Assembly (NCBI RefSeq): GCF_002086485.1
Contig: NZ_MVHF01000047.1
Location: forward strand, 1-62,818
Reading direction: 5' to 3'
Source of the DNA: Mycobacterium aquaticum
GTDB taxonomy: Bacteria > Actinomycetota > Actinomycetes > Mycobacteriales > Mycobacteriaceae
Length of the DNA: 62,818 nucleotides
The notes below the pieces were generated by a model. That model was given only the letters and a program-made list of their open reading frames with translations. It searched no databases and had not been told where the DNA came from. Shown here piece by piece: positions 1-8,810 of the stretch. Each line of letters begins with the position of its first letter. Position 1 is the stretch's first letter. The position numbers and the translations under genes are program-made.

Positions 1-106
1 CGGGGGGCGGCGGGGCGGGGCCCCCCCCCGGCCCCGGGGGGGGGGCCGGCCCCCCCCCCCCCCCGCGCGGGGGGGCCCCCCCGGGGGGCCCCCCCCCCCC
101 CCCCCC
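1..106. other. G/C homopolymer artefact at left end
   Basis: The first ~106 bases are almost only long runs of G and C, with no codon structure. Normal coding sequence begins abruptly at about 107, in the middle of fbiB. This looks like padding or a corrupted contig end, not biology. The mirror-like run at the other end of the window supports that. Confidence 0.85.
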
Positions 107-469
107 GACTCCGTCGAACGGCGGGTGGCCCGCGGCGACATCCTCTACGCCGCACCGGAACTGGTGATTCCCTTCATGGTTCCCGACGGCGCGCACAGCT
201 ACCCTGACGCTGCTCGCACCGCGGCAGAGCACACCATGTTCACCGTGGCCGTCGGCGCCGCCGTACAGGCTCTGCTGGTCGCGCTGGCCGTGCGCGACCT
301 GGGTAGCTGCTGGATCGGTTCCACGATATTCGCCGCCGACCTCGTGCGTACCGAGCTGGATCTGCCGGCCGATTGGGAGCCGTTGGGCGCCATCGCGATC
401 GGCTATCCAGAGGACCCACAGCCGCCGCGTGGCCCGGTGCCCACCACCGATCTGCTGTTGACACGATGA
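107..469 (+). CDS. fbiB: FbiB, C-terminal part of the F420 gamma-glutamyl ligase (5' truncated)
   Basis: This is the last ~120 residues of FbiB, which adds glutamates to coenzyme F420-0 in the cytoplasm. Only the C-terminal nitroreductase-like (FMN-binding) domain is left. It shows the family signatures around RGDILYAAPELV and the LGSCWIGSTIF segment. The reading frame is open back into the artefactual G/C run at 107, so the true start is lost. A GTG at 125 is internal and not the real start. Its stop overlaps the ATG of the next gene (ATGA), as expected for a co-transcribed pair. In M. tuberculosis fbiB (Rv3262) also lies next to the manB-wbbL-rmlD group. Confidence 0.85.
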   Translation, partial: DSVERRVARGDILYAAPELVIPFMVPDGAHSYPDAARTAAEHTMFTVAVGAAVQALLVALAVRDLGSCWIGSTIFAADLVRTELDLPADWEPLGAIAIGYPEDPQPPRGPVPTTDLLLTR

Positions 470-1032
470 CTCTGCACGCCTCCGCTGTGGAGATTCTCAC
501 AGATTGGCAGACAACCGATCCCGCTCAGGACACGCTGCGGCACGCAGTGCTGGCGTTCCTGGCGGCCCGGCCCGACGCCTGCCAACGCGCCTGTGTCCCA
601 GGCCATATCACCGCGTCGGCCCTGGTGCTCGACCACACCGGCACCCGGACCCTGCTCACCCTGCATCCGCGCTTCGGCCGGTGGCTGCAGCTCGGCGGCC
701 ATTGCGAGGACACCGATCCCGACATCCGCTCGGCCGCACTGCGCGAGGCCACCGAGGAGTCGGGCATCGCCGGGCTCACCATCGACCCGGAACTTGCTGC
801 GCTGCATGTACATCCGGTGACCTGCTCGCTGGGAGTCCCGACCCGCCATCTGGACCTGCAATTCGTGGTGCGGGCCCCGGCGAACGCCGAGATCGCCTGC
901 AGCGACGAGTCTCTGGATCTGCAGTGGTGGCCGCTCGACGGGCTACCGGAAGGCACCGACTTCGGCTTGCGCCAACTCGCCGAAACTACGGTTTCTGTTG
1001 CAGTTCCCGCCGATTCGCGCCACAAAGCGTAG
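466..1032 (+). CDS. NUDIX hydrolase
   Basis: A 188-residue cytoplasmic protein with a NUDIX box: a glycine-led GGHCED stretch followed by REATEESG, matching the REuxEExG core that binds the metal and the pyrophosphate. Such enzymes hydrolyse nucleoside-diphosphate-X compounds, but the substrate cannot be read from the sequence. The start is ATG 466, which overlaps the fbiB stop by 4 bp, so the two are translationally coupled. An upstream in-frame ATG exists inside fbiB but would give an unlikely arginine-rich extension. It converges with manB, with 20 bp between the stops. Confidence 0.8.
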   Translation: MTLHASAVEILTDWQTTDPAQDTLRHAVLAFLAARPDACQRACVPGHITASALVLDHTGTRTLLTLHPRFGRWLQLGGHCEDTDPDIRSAALREATEESGIAGLTIDPELAALHVHPVTCSLGVPTRHLDLQFVVRAPANAEIACSDESLDLQWWPLDGLPEGTDFGLRQLAETTVSVAVPADSRHKA

Positions 1033-1052
1033 TCTCGGCGGGGCCTGACGCC

Positions 1053-2132
1053 TCAGACGTCGGTCGAGAAGCGCAGACCGCCGTCGGGAATCGACACCCC
1101 GGGCCACACCCGGGCCCCACGCAGCAGTTCGCAGCGTGCCCCGATGTCGGCTCCGTCGCCGATGACGCCGTCGCGGATCAGGGCCCGCGGGCCGATGCGG
1201 GCGCCGAAGCCGATGATCGAGCGTTCGATCACCGCACCGGCCTCGACCCGCACGCCGTCAAAGATCACTGCGCCGTCCAGTCGGGCGCCTGCACCGATCT
1301 CGGCCCCGCGGCCCACCACCGTGCCGCCGATCAGCAGCGCGCCCGGCGCCACCCCGGCACCGTCGTGCACGAGTGACTCGCCGCGCTGGCCGTGCAGCGC
1401 GGGTGACGGGGCAATGCCGCGGACCAGGTCTGCCGAGCCGCGGACGAAGTCTTCGGGCGTACCCATGTCCCGCCAGTACGAGGCGTCGACGTATCCGCAC
1501 ACGCGGTGCCCGTCGGCAAGCAGACCGGGGAACACCTCCCGCTCCACCGACAGGGCGCGGCCCTTCGGGATGCGGTCGATCACGTCCCGCTTGAACACGT
1601 AGCAGCCGGCGTTGATCTGATCGGTCGGCGGATCCTGCGTCTTCTCCAGGAATGCAGTCACGACGCCGTCGGGGTCGGTCGGCACGCAGCCGAAGGCACG
1701 CGGATCCCCGACGCGGACCAGATGCAACGTCACATCTGCCTGATGGTTGTCGTGCGATTCCAGCAGCGCACCCAGGTCGGCTCCCGAGAGCACGTCACCG
1801 TTGAACACCAGCGCGGTGTCGTGGCGCAGGTGCCCGGCGACGTTGGCGATGGCGCCGCCGGTGCCGAGCGCATCGGTTTCGGTGACGTAGTCGATCTGCA
1901 GGCCCAGCTTGGATCCGTCGCCGAACTCGGACTCGAACACCTCGGCCTTGTATGAGGTGCCCATCACCACATGGGTGACCCCAGCCGCGGCGATGCGCGA
2001 CAGCAGATGCGTCAGAAACGGCAATCCCGCGGTCGGCAGCATGGGTTTCGGCGCCGAGAGCGTCAACGGACGCAGCCGGGTACCTTGCCCGCCGACCAGG
2101 ATGACGGCATCGACCTCCGCAGGATTGGTCAC
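1053..2132 (-). CDS. manB: Mannose-1-phosphate guanylyltransferase (ManB/ManC type)
   Basis: A 359-residue GDP-mannose pyrophosphorylase that makes GDP-mannose for mannolipids and lipoarabinomannan. The N-terminal nucleotidyltransferase domain has the signature LVGGQGTRLRPLT followed by KPMLP. A C-terminal left-handed beta-helix of hexapeptide repeats (IGGTVVGRGAEIG and similar) fills about residues 250-359. The start is GTG 2132, preceded by an AAAGGG ribosome site and lying directly after the wbbL stop at 2134. Longer in-frame starts would run through wbbL. It is nearly identical in reading to Rv3264c (called manB, also manC). It is the last gene of the rmlD-wbbL-manB operon. Confidence 0.92.
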   Translation of the reverse strand: MTNPAEVDAVILVGGQGTRLRPLTLSAPKPMLPTAGLPFLTHLLSRIAAAGVTHVVMGTSYKAEVFESEFGDGSKLGLQIDYVTETDALGTGGAIANVAGHLRHDTALVFNGDVLSGADLGALLESHDNHQADVTLHLVRVGDPRAFGCVPTDPDGVVTAFLEKTQDPPTDQINAGCYVFKRDVIDRIPKGRALSVEREVFPGLLADGHRVCGYVDASYWRDMGTPEDFVRGSADLVRGIAPSPALHGQRGESLVHDGAGVAPGALLIGGTVVGRGAEIGAGARLDGAVIFDGVRVEAGAVIERSIIGFGARIGPRALIRDGVIGDGADIGARCELLRGARVWPGVSIPDGGLRFSTDV

Positions 2133-2133
2133 C

Positions 2134-3030
2134 TCAACGCCGCCCTTTCGCCTGTTTACGCCGAGAACTGCCGACCACCAGGCCCGCACGCACCGCGAGC
2201 GCGCCCCGGATCGTCCACCGTAACGGAGCCTGCCAGGACGCTGGGTATCGATCGGCCAGAAAAGTGTAGGTACTGCGGTGATGGGCGGCCAAATTGCGGG
2301 CCGGGTCGCGCCCGGTCGAGTGGCCCTTGTAGTGCAACACCTCGGCGGCAGGCACGTAGATGTTCTGCCAACCCGACCTCCCGAGCCGATCTCCCAGGTC
2401 GACGTCCTCCATATACATGAAGTAGCGCTCGTCGAAGCCGTTGATCTGATCGAATGCCGCGTGGCGCAGCAACAGGCACGAACCCGACAACCACCCGACG
2501 GGGCGTTCGCTGGGCTGCTCGTGATCCTGCCGGTAGGTCGCGGTCCACGGGTTGGATTTCCAGAACGGCCCGACGACGGCGTGCATGCCACCGCGGACCA
2601 GGCTGGGCTGCTGGCGCGCCGACGGATACACCGAGCCGTCGGGATCGCGGATCAGTGGGCCGAGCGCCCCGGCTTTGGGCCAGCGCGCCGCGGCCTCCAG
2701 CAGCACGTCGATCGAGCCGGGACCCCACTGCACATCCGGGTTGGCCACCACGAAGAACTCGGGATCGAAGTCGTCGGTGTGGTAGGCCGCCACGCCGCGG
2801 TTCACCGCGCTGCCATAGCCGAGATTGGCGCCGATCCGCAGCAGTCGCACGTTCGGGTACCGCTGCTCGGCCTCTTCGGGTGCGCCGTCGACGGAACCGT
2901 TGTCGGCCATCACCACGGTCACAGGGCGGTCGGTGGCCAGCGAGAGCGACGCCAAGAACCGCTCCAGGTGCGGCCCCGGCGAGTACGTCACCGTCACCAC
3001 GACAAGTGGGCGCAGGGCTTCCTGTGTCAC
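2134..3030 (-). CDS. wbbL: Rhamnosyltransferase WbbL (arabinogalactan linker)
   Basis: A 298-residue family GT2 enzyme. It transfers L-rhamnose from dTDP-Rha to decaprenyl-diphospho-GlcNAc, forming the linker that joins arabinogalactan to peptidoglycan. The sequence shows the GT2 fold start VVVTVTYSPG, the donor-site MADNGSVDG, NPDV at the metal site, and the FDERYFMYMEDVDLGDR segment typical of rhamnosyltransferases. The length fits Rv3265c. It overlaps the rmlD stop by 4 bp and is followed by manB after one base, so the three genes form one operon that ends with manB. Confidence 0.93.
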   Translation of the reverse strand: MTQEALRPLVVVTVTYSPGPHLERFLASLSLATDRPVTVVMADNGSVDGAPEEAEQRYPNVRLLRIGANLGYGSAVNRGVAAYHTDDFDPEFFVVANPDVQWGPGSIDVLLEAAARWPKAGALGPLIRDPDGSVYPSARQQPSLVRGGMHAVVGPFWKSNPWTATYRQDHEQPSERPVGWLSGSCLLLRHAAFDQINGFDERYFMYMEDVDLGDRLGRSGWQNIYVPAAEVLHYKGHSTGRDPARNLAAHHRSTYTFLADRYPASWQAPLRWTIRGALAVRAGLVVGSSRRKQAKGRR

Positions 3031-3941
3031 GGCGTAGAGGGTAGCTGTCCGGCGGCGCCCTTCCCGGCGGCCGTGGTTTTCCCCTCGTACGCGCTGATCG
3101 CAGCAACCAACGCATCGCGCCAGTCCCGCAGCCCGGTCATCCCGGCCGCCACCGAACGCTCCTGGGCGAGCACCGTGTAGTTGGGGCGGGTCGCCGGGCG
3201 CGGATGCCGGTCACTGCCCACGGGGCGCACCCGCTCGGGATCGGCGCCCACGGCGGCGAATGTCGCCTGGGCGAGCTCGAAACGGCTGGCCACGCCGGAG
3301 TTGACGGCATGCAGCACAGGTGCGCCGATCCTGCCGTCGGCAATCTCCAGCAACGCCGTCGCCAGGTCGTCCACATATGTCGGCGAGCCGATCTGATCGT
3401 CCACGACGTCGATCGCCTTGTCCCCCGCGGCCAGCCGCCGCATGGTGGCGACGAAGTCGGTGCCGTCGCCGCCTTTGTACACCCAGGCCGTGCGGACCAC
3501 GTGGGCATCCGGTTTGGCGGCCAGCACGGCCTGCTCACCTGCCAGTTTGGTCCGACCGTAGGCGTTGATCGGCTTGGTGTCGTCGTCGATCTCGTAGGGG
3601 CGGCGATCCCCGTCGAACACGCCGTCGAACACGTAGTCGGTCGAGACGTGGACCAGGTCGGCGCCGGTCTGCGCGCAGACCTGCGCGATATTGCCCGCGC
3701 CCACCGCGTTGACCTCGTAGGCGCGGTCCTCGTCGGCTTCCGCGGCATCGACCTGGGTGTATGCCGCGCAGTTGATCACCACGTCGCCGGTCACGACGTG
3801 CCGACGCACCGATTCGAGATCGGTGATGTCACATTCCGAGGACGTCAGCGCCAGCACCTGACGCCCGGCGCGACGGGCCTGATCAGTCAAAACACGGCCA
3901 AGCATGCCACCGGCCCCGGTGACGACAATGCGCTGCGACAT
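3027..3941 (-). CDS. rmlD: dTDP-4-dehydrorhamnose reductase RmlD
   Basis: A 304-residue extended SDR that performs the last step of dTDP-L-rhamnose synthesis, feeding WbbL directly downstream. The Rossmann glycine motif GAGGMLG lies at residues 9-15. The family segment STDYVFDG is present, as is the catalytic YGRTK (Tyr and Lys). It is the first gene of the minus-strand operon and diverges from lcp1 across 66 bp that should hold both promoters. Start ATG 3941. Confidence 0.93.
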   Translation of the reverse strand: MSQRIVVTGAGGMLGRVLTDQARRAGRQVLALTSSECDITDLESVRRHVVTGDVVINCAAYTQVDAAEADEDRAYEVNAVGAGNIAQVCAQTGADLVHVSTDYVFDGVFDGDRRPYEIDDDTKPINAYGRTKLAGEQAVLAAKPDAHVVRTAWVYKGGDGTDFVATMRRLAAGDKAIDVVDDQIGSPTYVDDLATALLEIADGRIGAPVLHAVNSGVASRFELAQATFAAVGADPERVRPVGSDRHPRPATRPNYTVLAQERSVAAGMTGLRDWRDALVAAISAYEGKTTAAGKGAAGQLPSTP

Positions 3942-4007
3942 ACGCCGAGTCTGGCACGCCGGTCGGCGTTACCCGGCTCACGCGTACCCCGCAAGTAGCC
4001 TGGGCAG

Positions 4008-5495
4008 GTGCCTAACCGCCTCATCCGCGCGCTCGCTGTGACCACAGCGTCCGCCGTGGTCCTCGGGACGGGAGTGGCCTGGAGCCAGATCCGTTCGTTC
4101 GAATCGGGCATCAACCACATCAGTTCCGCCGCGCTGGGCGGGGGTGGCGACGACGGTGCGATCGACATCCTGCTGGTCGGGATGGACAGCCGCACCGATG
4201 CGCACGGCAACCCGTTGTCCGAGCAGGAACTGGAGACGTTGCGCGCAGGCGACGACGTGTCGACCAACACCGACACGATCATCCTGGTGCGCATCCCGAA
4301 CAACGGGAAGTCCGCCACCGCGATCTCCATCCCTCGTGACTCCTATGTCGAGGCGCCGGGTTGGGGAAAGATGAAGATCAACGGCGTGTTCGGCGACGTC
4401 AAGCTCGACAAGATGAAACAACTCGTCGAGGTCCAGGGCGAAGATCCCGCCGTCGCCGAGCCGCAGGCCGTCGAGGCCGGACGCGAAGAGCTGATCAAGA
4501 CGGTCGCCAATCTGACCGGTGTCACCGTCGACCACTACGCCGAAATCGGGTTGCTGGGCTTCGCGTTGATCACCGACGCGCTCGGCGGCGTGAACGTATG
4601 CCTGAAAAATGCCGTCGACGAACCGCTTTCGGGTGCGGATTTCCCGGCAGGCTGGCAGAAGCTCAACGGCCCGCAGGCGTTGAGTTTCGTGCGGCAACGC
4701 CATGACCTGCCGCGCGGCGACCTGGACCGCGTCACCCGACAGCAGGCCGTGATGGCCGCACTGGCCCACGACGTGATCTCGGGCAAGACCCTGTCCAGCC
4801 CGTCCACGCTGAGCAAGCTGCGCGAAGCCGTGCAGCGCTCGGTGGTGATGTCCAGTGGTTGGGACGTCATGGATTTCATCGATCAGCTGCAGAAGCTGGC
4901 GGCAGGCAACGTGGCGTTCGCGACCATTCCCGTGCTGCAGGAGGACGGCTGGAGCGACGACGGTATGCAGAGCGTGGTTCGGGTCGACCCGGCCCAGGTG
5001 CACGAGTGGGTGTCCAGCCTGTTGCAGGACCAGAGTGAGGGCAAGACCGAACAGGTCGCGTATTCGCCGGACAAGACCACCGTGCAGGTGGTCAACGCGA
5101 GCGACATCAACGGGCTGGCCGCCGCGGTGTCACATGTGTTGACCACCAAGGGCTTCACTCCCGGCGATACGGGAAATCACCAGGGCGGAACGGTTTCCGG
5201 CAGTCAGGTGCAGGCCGCCAAGACCGATGACCTTGGTGCCCAAGCGGTTTCGAAGGACCTCGGCGGGCTCCCGGTCACCGAGGACGCCTCGGTCCCGCCC
5301 GGTACGGTGCGCGTGGTGCTGACGGCGGACTACACCGGGCCCGGCTCCGGTCTCGACGGTCGCGATGCCACCCTCGACGCCGAATCGGCCACCACCGGTT
5401 CGGCTTCCACCAGCAGCACCGACACCGGTGACGCACCACCGCCACCCTCGCCCATCCTCACCGCGGGTTCGGATGATCCGGCGTGCGTGAATTGA
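4008..5495 (+). CDS. lcp1: LytR-CpsA-Psr family ligase (Lcp1-like)
   Basis: A 495-residue membrane-anchored LCP protein. Lcp1 (Rv3267) attaches arabinogalactan to peptidoglycan on the outer face of the membrane. The short cytoplasmic N-terminus is followed by one membrane helix (about residues 8-28). The LCP domain follows, with DILLVGMDSRTD and the arginine/aspartate-rich SFVRQRHDLPRGDLDR. A LytR_C domain lies near residues 355-445, and the Ser/Thr/Pro-rich tail is of low complexity. The GTG start at 4008 gives the expected signal-anchor. The 3' end overlaps the next gene by 13 bp. Confidence 0.9.
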   Translation: MPNRLIRALAVTTASAVVLGTGVAWSQIRSFESGINHISSAALGGGGDDGAIDILLVGMDSRTDAHGNPLSEQELETLRAGDDVSTNTDTIILVRIPNNGKSATAISIPRDSYVEAPGWGKMKINGVFGDVKLDKMKQLVEVQGEDPAVAEPQAVEAGREELIKTVANLTGVTVDHYAEIGLLGFALITDALGGVNVCLKNAVDEPLSGADFPAGWQKLNGPQALSFVRQRHDLPRGDLDRVTRQQAVMAALAHDVISGKTLSSPSTLSKLREAVQRSVVMSSGWDVMDFIDQLQKLAAGNVAFATIPVLQEDGWSDDGMQSVVRVDPAQVHEWVSSLLQDQSEGKTEQVAYSPDKTTVQVVNASDINGLAAAVSHVLTTKGFTPGDTGNHQGGTVSGSQVQAAKTDDLGAQAVSKDLGGLPVTEDASVPPGTVRVVLTADYTGPGSGLDGRDATLDAESATTGSASTSSTDTGDAPPPPSPILTAGSDDPACVN

Positions 5496-6208
5496 GCACC
5501 CTCAGCGCGGCCGTCCTCGATCCCCTGCTGGCGTCCGATCCGGCGGGCCCGCGGATCACGTATTACGACGACGCCACCGGTGAGCGCATCGAGTTGTCCG
5601 CGGTGACTCTGGCCAACTGGGCGGCCAAGACCGCCAACCTGTTACGCGACGAGCTGGGCGCGGGTCCGGGGACTCGGGTCGCGGTGCTGCTGCCCGCGCA
5701 CTGGCAGACCGCTGCGGTGCTGTTCGGCGCCTGGTGGATCGGCAGTGAAGTGGTATTGAACGGTGGTTCGGACCATCCCGCCGACGTCGCCCTGTGCACC
5801 CGGGACCGGCTCGACGAGGCCGACGACGCCGTGGGCGGCGGTGAGGTGGCGGTGCTCTCGCTCGACCCGTTCGGCAAGCCCGCCGCGGATCTGCCGATCG
5901 GCGTGACCGATTACGCGACCGCGGTGCGGGTGCACGGCGACCAGATCGTGCCGGAACGGCATCCCGGCCCGGCGCTGGCCGGCCGGTCCGTCGCCGAGGT
6001 TCTCGACGCCGCCCGGAAAGCCGCGGCCGCACAGGGTTTCACCGCTCGGGACCGGGTGCTCGACGCCGCGGCCTGGGACACCGGCGACGATCTCGTGGAT
6101 CACCTGCTGGCGGTGTTCGTGGCGGGCGCGTCGCTGGTGCAGGTCGCCAATCCCGATCCGGCCGCGCTGGAGCGTCGCCGTGCGATGGAGAAGGTCACCC
6201 GGGGCTGA
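5483..6208 (+). CDS. TIGR03089 family protein (Rv3268-like)
   Basis: A 241-residue protein of the actinobacterial TIGR03089 family, the counterpart of Rv3268, which also follows lcp1. The N-terminal half resembles the start of AMP-forming acyl-CoA synthetases (the ARVAVLLPAHWQ-like region here reads TRVAVLLPAHWQTAAVLF). The ATP-binding and C-terminal domains of real ligases are absent, so catalysis by the usual route is unlikely. Start GTG 5483 overlaps lcp1. A bidirectional terminator-like hairpin follows before fadE25. The role is unknown. Confidence 0.8.
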   Translation: MRELSTLSAAVLDPLLASDPAGPRITYYDDATGERIELSAVTLANWAAKTANLLRDELGAGPGTRVAVLLPAHWQTAAVLFGAWWIGSEVVLNGGSDHPADVALCTRDRLDEADDAVGGGEVAVLSLDPFGKPAADLPIGVTDYATAVRVHGDQIVPERHPGPALAGRSVAEVLDAARKAAAAQGFTARDRVLDAAAWDTGDDLVDHLLAVFVAGASLVQVANPDPAALERRRAMEKVTRG

Positions 6209-6227
6209 GTTCCCCTGCCGAGCAGAC

Positions 6228-6266
6228 ACAAAAGGCCCGGAACCGCGGCGTGTCCCGGACCTTTGT
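6228..6266. terminator. Bidirectional terminator hairpin
   Basis: An inverted repeat, ACAAAAGGcCCGG and CCGGaCCTTTGTG with a ~13-nt loop, sits between the convergent ends of the TIGR03089 gene and fadE25. A-rich and T-rich arm ends make it usable in both directions. Confidence 0.65.
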
Positions 6267-6297
6267 GACTGCTCGCGCAGAGAAAGTGGCGCGTGAA

Positions 6298-7467
6298 CTA
6301 CTTGAGCAGGGCGCGGCTCATGACCACGCGCTGAATCTGGTTGGTGCCTTCGTAGATCTGGGTGATCTTGGCGTCGCGCATCATCCGCTCGACCGGGAAG
6401 TCCACCGTGTAACCGGCGCCGCCGAACAGCTGCACCGCGTCGGTGGTGACCTCCATGGCCACATCCGAGGCCAAGCACTTGCTCGCCGCCGAGATGAAAC
6501 CGAGGTTGCCTTCGCCGCGCTCAGCCCGTGCCGCGGCCGAATACACCATCAGCCGAGCGGCTTCCACCTTCATCGCCATGTCGGCGAGCATGAACTGCAC
6601 ACCCTGGTTGTCACTGATCGGCCGGCCGAACTGCTTGCGGTCCTTGGTGTAGGCGATCGCCGCGTCCAACGCGCCCTGGGCGATACCGACGGCCTGCGCG
6701 CCGATGGTCGGCCGCGTGTGATCCAGCGTCGCCAACGCCGTCTTGAACCCGGTACCCGGTTCCCCGATGATGCGGTCACCCGGGATCCGGCAGTTCTCGA
6801 AATACAGCTCCGTCGTCGGGGATCCCTTGATGCCCAACTTGCGTTCCTTCGGGCCCACGCTGAAGCCCTCATCGTCCTTGTGCACGATGAACGCCGAAAT
6901 ACCGTTGGCACCCTTGTCCGGATCGGTCACCGCCATCACCGTGTACCAGGTCGACTTGCCGCCGTTGGTGATCCAGCACTTCGTTCCGTTGAGAATCCAG
7001 TCGTCACCGTCGGCCTTGGCGCGGGTGCGCATCGACGCCGCATCCGAGCCGGCCTCCCGCTCGGACAACGCGTAGGACGCCATCGCCGACCCGTCGGCCA
7101 ACGACGGCAACACCTTCTTCTTCAACTCATCCGACCCGCGCAGGATCAGCCCCATGGTGCCCAGCTTGTTGACCGCGGGGATCAGCGAGGCCGAACAGTC
7201 CACCCGGGCGACTTCCTCGATGACGATGCACGCCGCCACCGAATCCGCGCCCTGCCCGCCGTACTCCTCGGGCACATGCACAGCGTTGAACCCCGAGGCG
7301 TTCAGCGCGTCCAACGCCTCCTGCGGGAAGCGCGCGTTCTCGTCGACGTCGGCAGCGTGCGGGGCAATTTCCTTCTCCGCCAGCGCCCTGATCGCCGCGC
7401 GAAGCTCCTGATGCTCCTCCGGCAGCTGAAACAGATCAAACGACGGGTTACCGCCCCATGCAGCCAT
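6298..7467 (-). CDS. fadE25: Acyl-CoA dehydrogenase FadE25
   Basis: A 389-residue FAD-dependent acyl-CoA dehydrogenase of fatty-acid beta-oxidation. It shows the two family signatures (ALSEREAGSDAASM and KQFGRPISDNQGVQF). The catalytic glutamate is in QIYEGTNQIQR near residue 373. The length and sequence read like Rv3274c. The start ATG 7467 has an AAGGAG ribosome site. It is divergent from a TetR-family gene across 136 bp holding a tandem operator, which suggests joint control. Confidence 0.94.
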   Translation of the reverse strand: MAAWGGNPSFDLFQLPEEHQELRAAIRALAEKEIAPHAADVDENARFPQEALDALNASGFNAVHVPEEYGGQGADSVAACIVIEEVARVDCSASLIPAVNKLGTMGLILRGSDELKKKVLPSLADGSAMASYALSEREAGSDAASMRTRAKADGDDWILNGTKCWITNGGKSTWYTVMAVTDPDKGANGISAFIVHKDDEGFSVGPKERKLGIKGSPTTELYFENCRIPGDRIIGEPGTGFKTALATLDHTRPTIGAQAVGIAQGALDAAIAYTKDRKQFGRPISDNQGVQFMLADMAMKVEAARLMVYSAAARAERGEGNLGFISAASKCLASDVAMEVTTDAVQLFGGAGYTVDFPVERMMRDAKITQIYEGTNQIQRVVMSRALLK

Positions 7468-7553
7468 GATCTTCTCCTTCGTTTTCAGCCCTTGGCTCTC
7501 TTGATTCCATCGTTGCCCGGGCTGTGCAGCGAGTACATCGCCCTGCTACTTTC

Positions 7554-7587
7554 GGTACTCAGTACCATAGCATCGGAACTCAGTACC
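7554..7587. promoter_or_regulatory. Tandem TetR-type operator
   Basis: Two near-identical palindromes, GGTACTCAGTACC (7554-7566) and GGAACTCAGTACC (7575-7587), lie 21 bp apart centre to centre, about two helical turns. They sit in the fadE25/TetR intergenic space just before the regulator's ribosome site. The arrangement suits two TetR dimers on one face of the DNA. Confidence 0.7.
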
Positions 7588-7603
7588 TGAAAGAGGTGCG
7601 CGT

Positions 7604-8257
7604 ATGGCCGGTCAGCCCAACACCCGGGAGCGCCTGGTGAGCGCGGCATTCGAGCTGTTCTCCGAACGCGGGTACGAGGCCGCCAGCGTCGATGAGATCG
7701 CCGCACGGGCGCAGGTGGGACGCACCACCGCGTTTCGCCAGTTCGGCTCGAAAGAAGCGTTGATCTTTCCCGATCACGAGGCGCTGCTGCGCCGCGCCGA
7801 CGAGAGATTGTCGAACACGCATGCCGAAGCGCTGCCCGCCGAAGTCGTCGCGGTGGCCACCTCGGTATTCGAGCACTATCTCGCCGAGGGCGATCGGGCG
7901 CGGACGCGGTACCGGCTCACTCGCTCGGTACCTGCCCTGCGCGACTTCGAAACGGCCGTGGTCTCACGGTATGCCCGGCTGTTCACCAAGCACCTGCGGG
8001 CCGCGCAAACCGGGGACTGGACGGCGGACCTGCGCGCCGAGCTGTTCGCCAACGCCGTGGTCGCCGCACACAACCACGTGCTGCGCCGATGGCTGCGCGG
8101 CGACGTGCCCAACCCGAGGTCGGACCTGGCCGAGGCGCTCGCCGCGACATGGCCGATCTACCGGGGCGGCAACGGCCGCACCGCGGTCGTGGTGATGTCG
8201 ACCGATGAACCGATCGAGTCTCTGACCCCCCGCATCCGCGGGCTGATCAGCGACTGA
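7604..8257 (+). CDS. TetR family transcriptional regulator
   Basis: A 217-residue regulator. The N-terminal helix-turn-helix (about residues 9-55) reads RERLVSAAFELFSERGY then VDEIAARAQVGRTTAFRQFG, the classic TetR_N pattern. The C-terminal ligand and dimer domain is all-helical with no recognised subfamily. Start ATG 7604 has AAAGAGG upstream. The tandem palindrome just upstream is its likely operator, giving autoregulation and probably control of the divergent fadE25. The ligand may be an acyl-CoA, but that is inferred only from the neighbour. Confidence 0.88.
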   Translation: MAGQPNTRERLVSAAFELFSERGYEAASVDEIAARAQVGRTTAFRQFGSKEALIFPDHEALLRRADERLSNTHAEALPAEVVAVATSVFEHYLAEGDRARTRYRLTRSVPALRDFETAVVSRYARLFTKHLRAAQTGDWTADLRAELFANAVVAAHNHVLRRWLRGDVPNPRSDLAEALAATWPIYRGGNGRTAVVVMSTDEPIESLTPRIRGLISD

Positions 8258-8291
8258 CTCCCGGCGCGGGGCTCAATCCCCCGCGCCTTGG

Positions 8292-8810
8292 TCAGTGCTC
8301 GCCCAGCAGGCGATCCCGCAGGGCAGCGTCTTTGGCCAACACCATGGCCTCCAGATCGGCCTGGAATGCCGACATGCGCGCCCGCAGCGCGGTGTCGGCG
8401 GCACCGAGGATGCGCACCGCAAGCAGTCCCGCGTTGCGGGCGCCGCCGATCGAGACCGTGGCGACCGGCACACCGGCGGGCATCTGGACGATCGACAGCA
8501 GCGAATCCATCCCGTCGAGCCGCGCCAGCGGCACCGGCACACCGATCACGGGCAGCGGCGTGGCCGAGGCCACCATGCCGGGCAGATGAGCTGCCCCGCC
8601 CGCGCCTGCGATGATCACCTCGATGCCGCGGTCGGCCGCGCCCTTGGCGTAGTCGAGCATCCGCGCGGGCGTGCGATGTGCCGAGACGACCCCGACCTCG
8701 AACGGCACCTCGAACTCGGCCAGCGCGGTGGCCGCGTCGGACATCACCGACCAGTCGCTGTCACTGCCCATGATGAGCCCGACCCGGGGCTGATTCGCCT
8801 CACTCGGCAT
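8292..8810 (-). CDS. purE: N5-carboxyaminoimidazole ribonucleotide mutase PurE
   Basis: A 172-residue purine biosynthesis enzyme that converts N5-CAIR, made by PurK, to CAIR. Signatures include GLIMGSDSDW at the N-terminus, SAHRTP with the catalytic histidine, and the GGAAHLPGM loop. It overlaps the 3' end of purK by 11 bp, so the two consecutive steps are translated together. It converges with the TetR gene. Confidence 0.95.
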   Translation of the reverse strand: MPSEANQPRVGLIMGSDSDWSVMSDAATALAEFEVPFEVGVVSAHRTPARMLDYAKGAADRGIEVIIAGAGGAAHLPGMVASATPLPVIGVPVPLARLDGMDSLLSIVQMPAGVPVATVSIGGARNAGLLAVRILGAADTALRARMSAFQADLEAMVLAKDAALRDRLLGEH

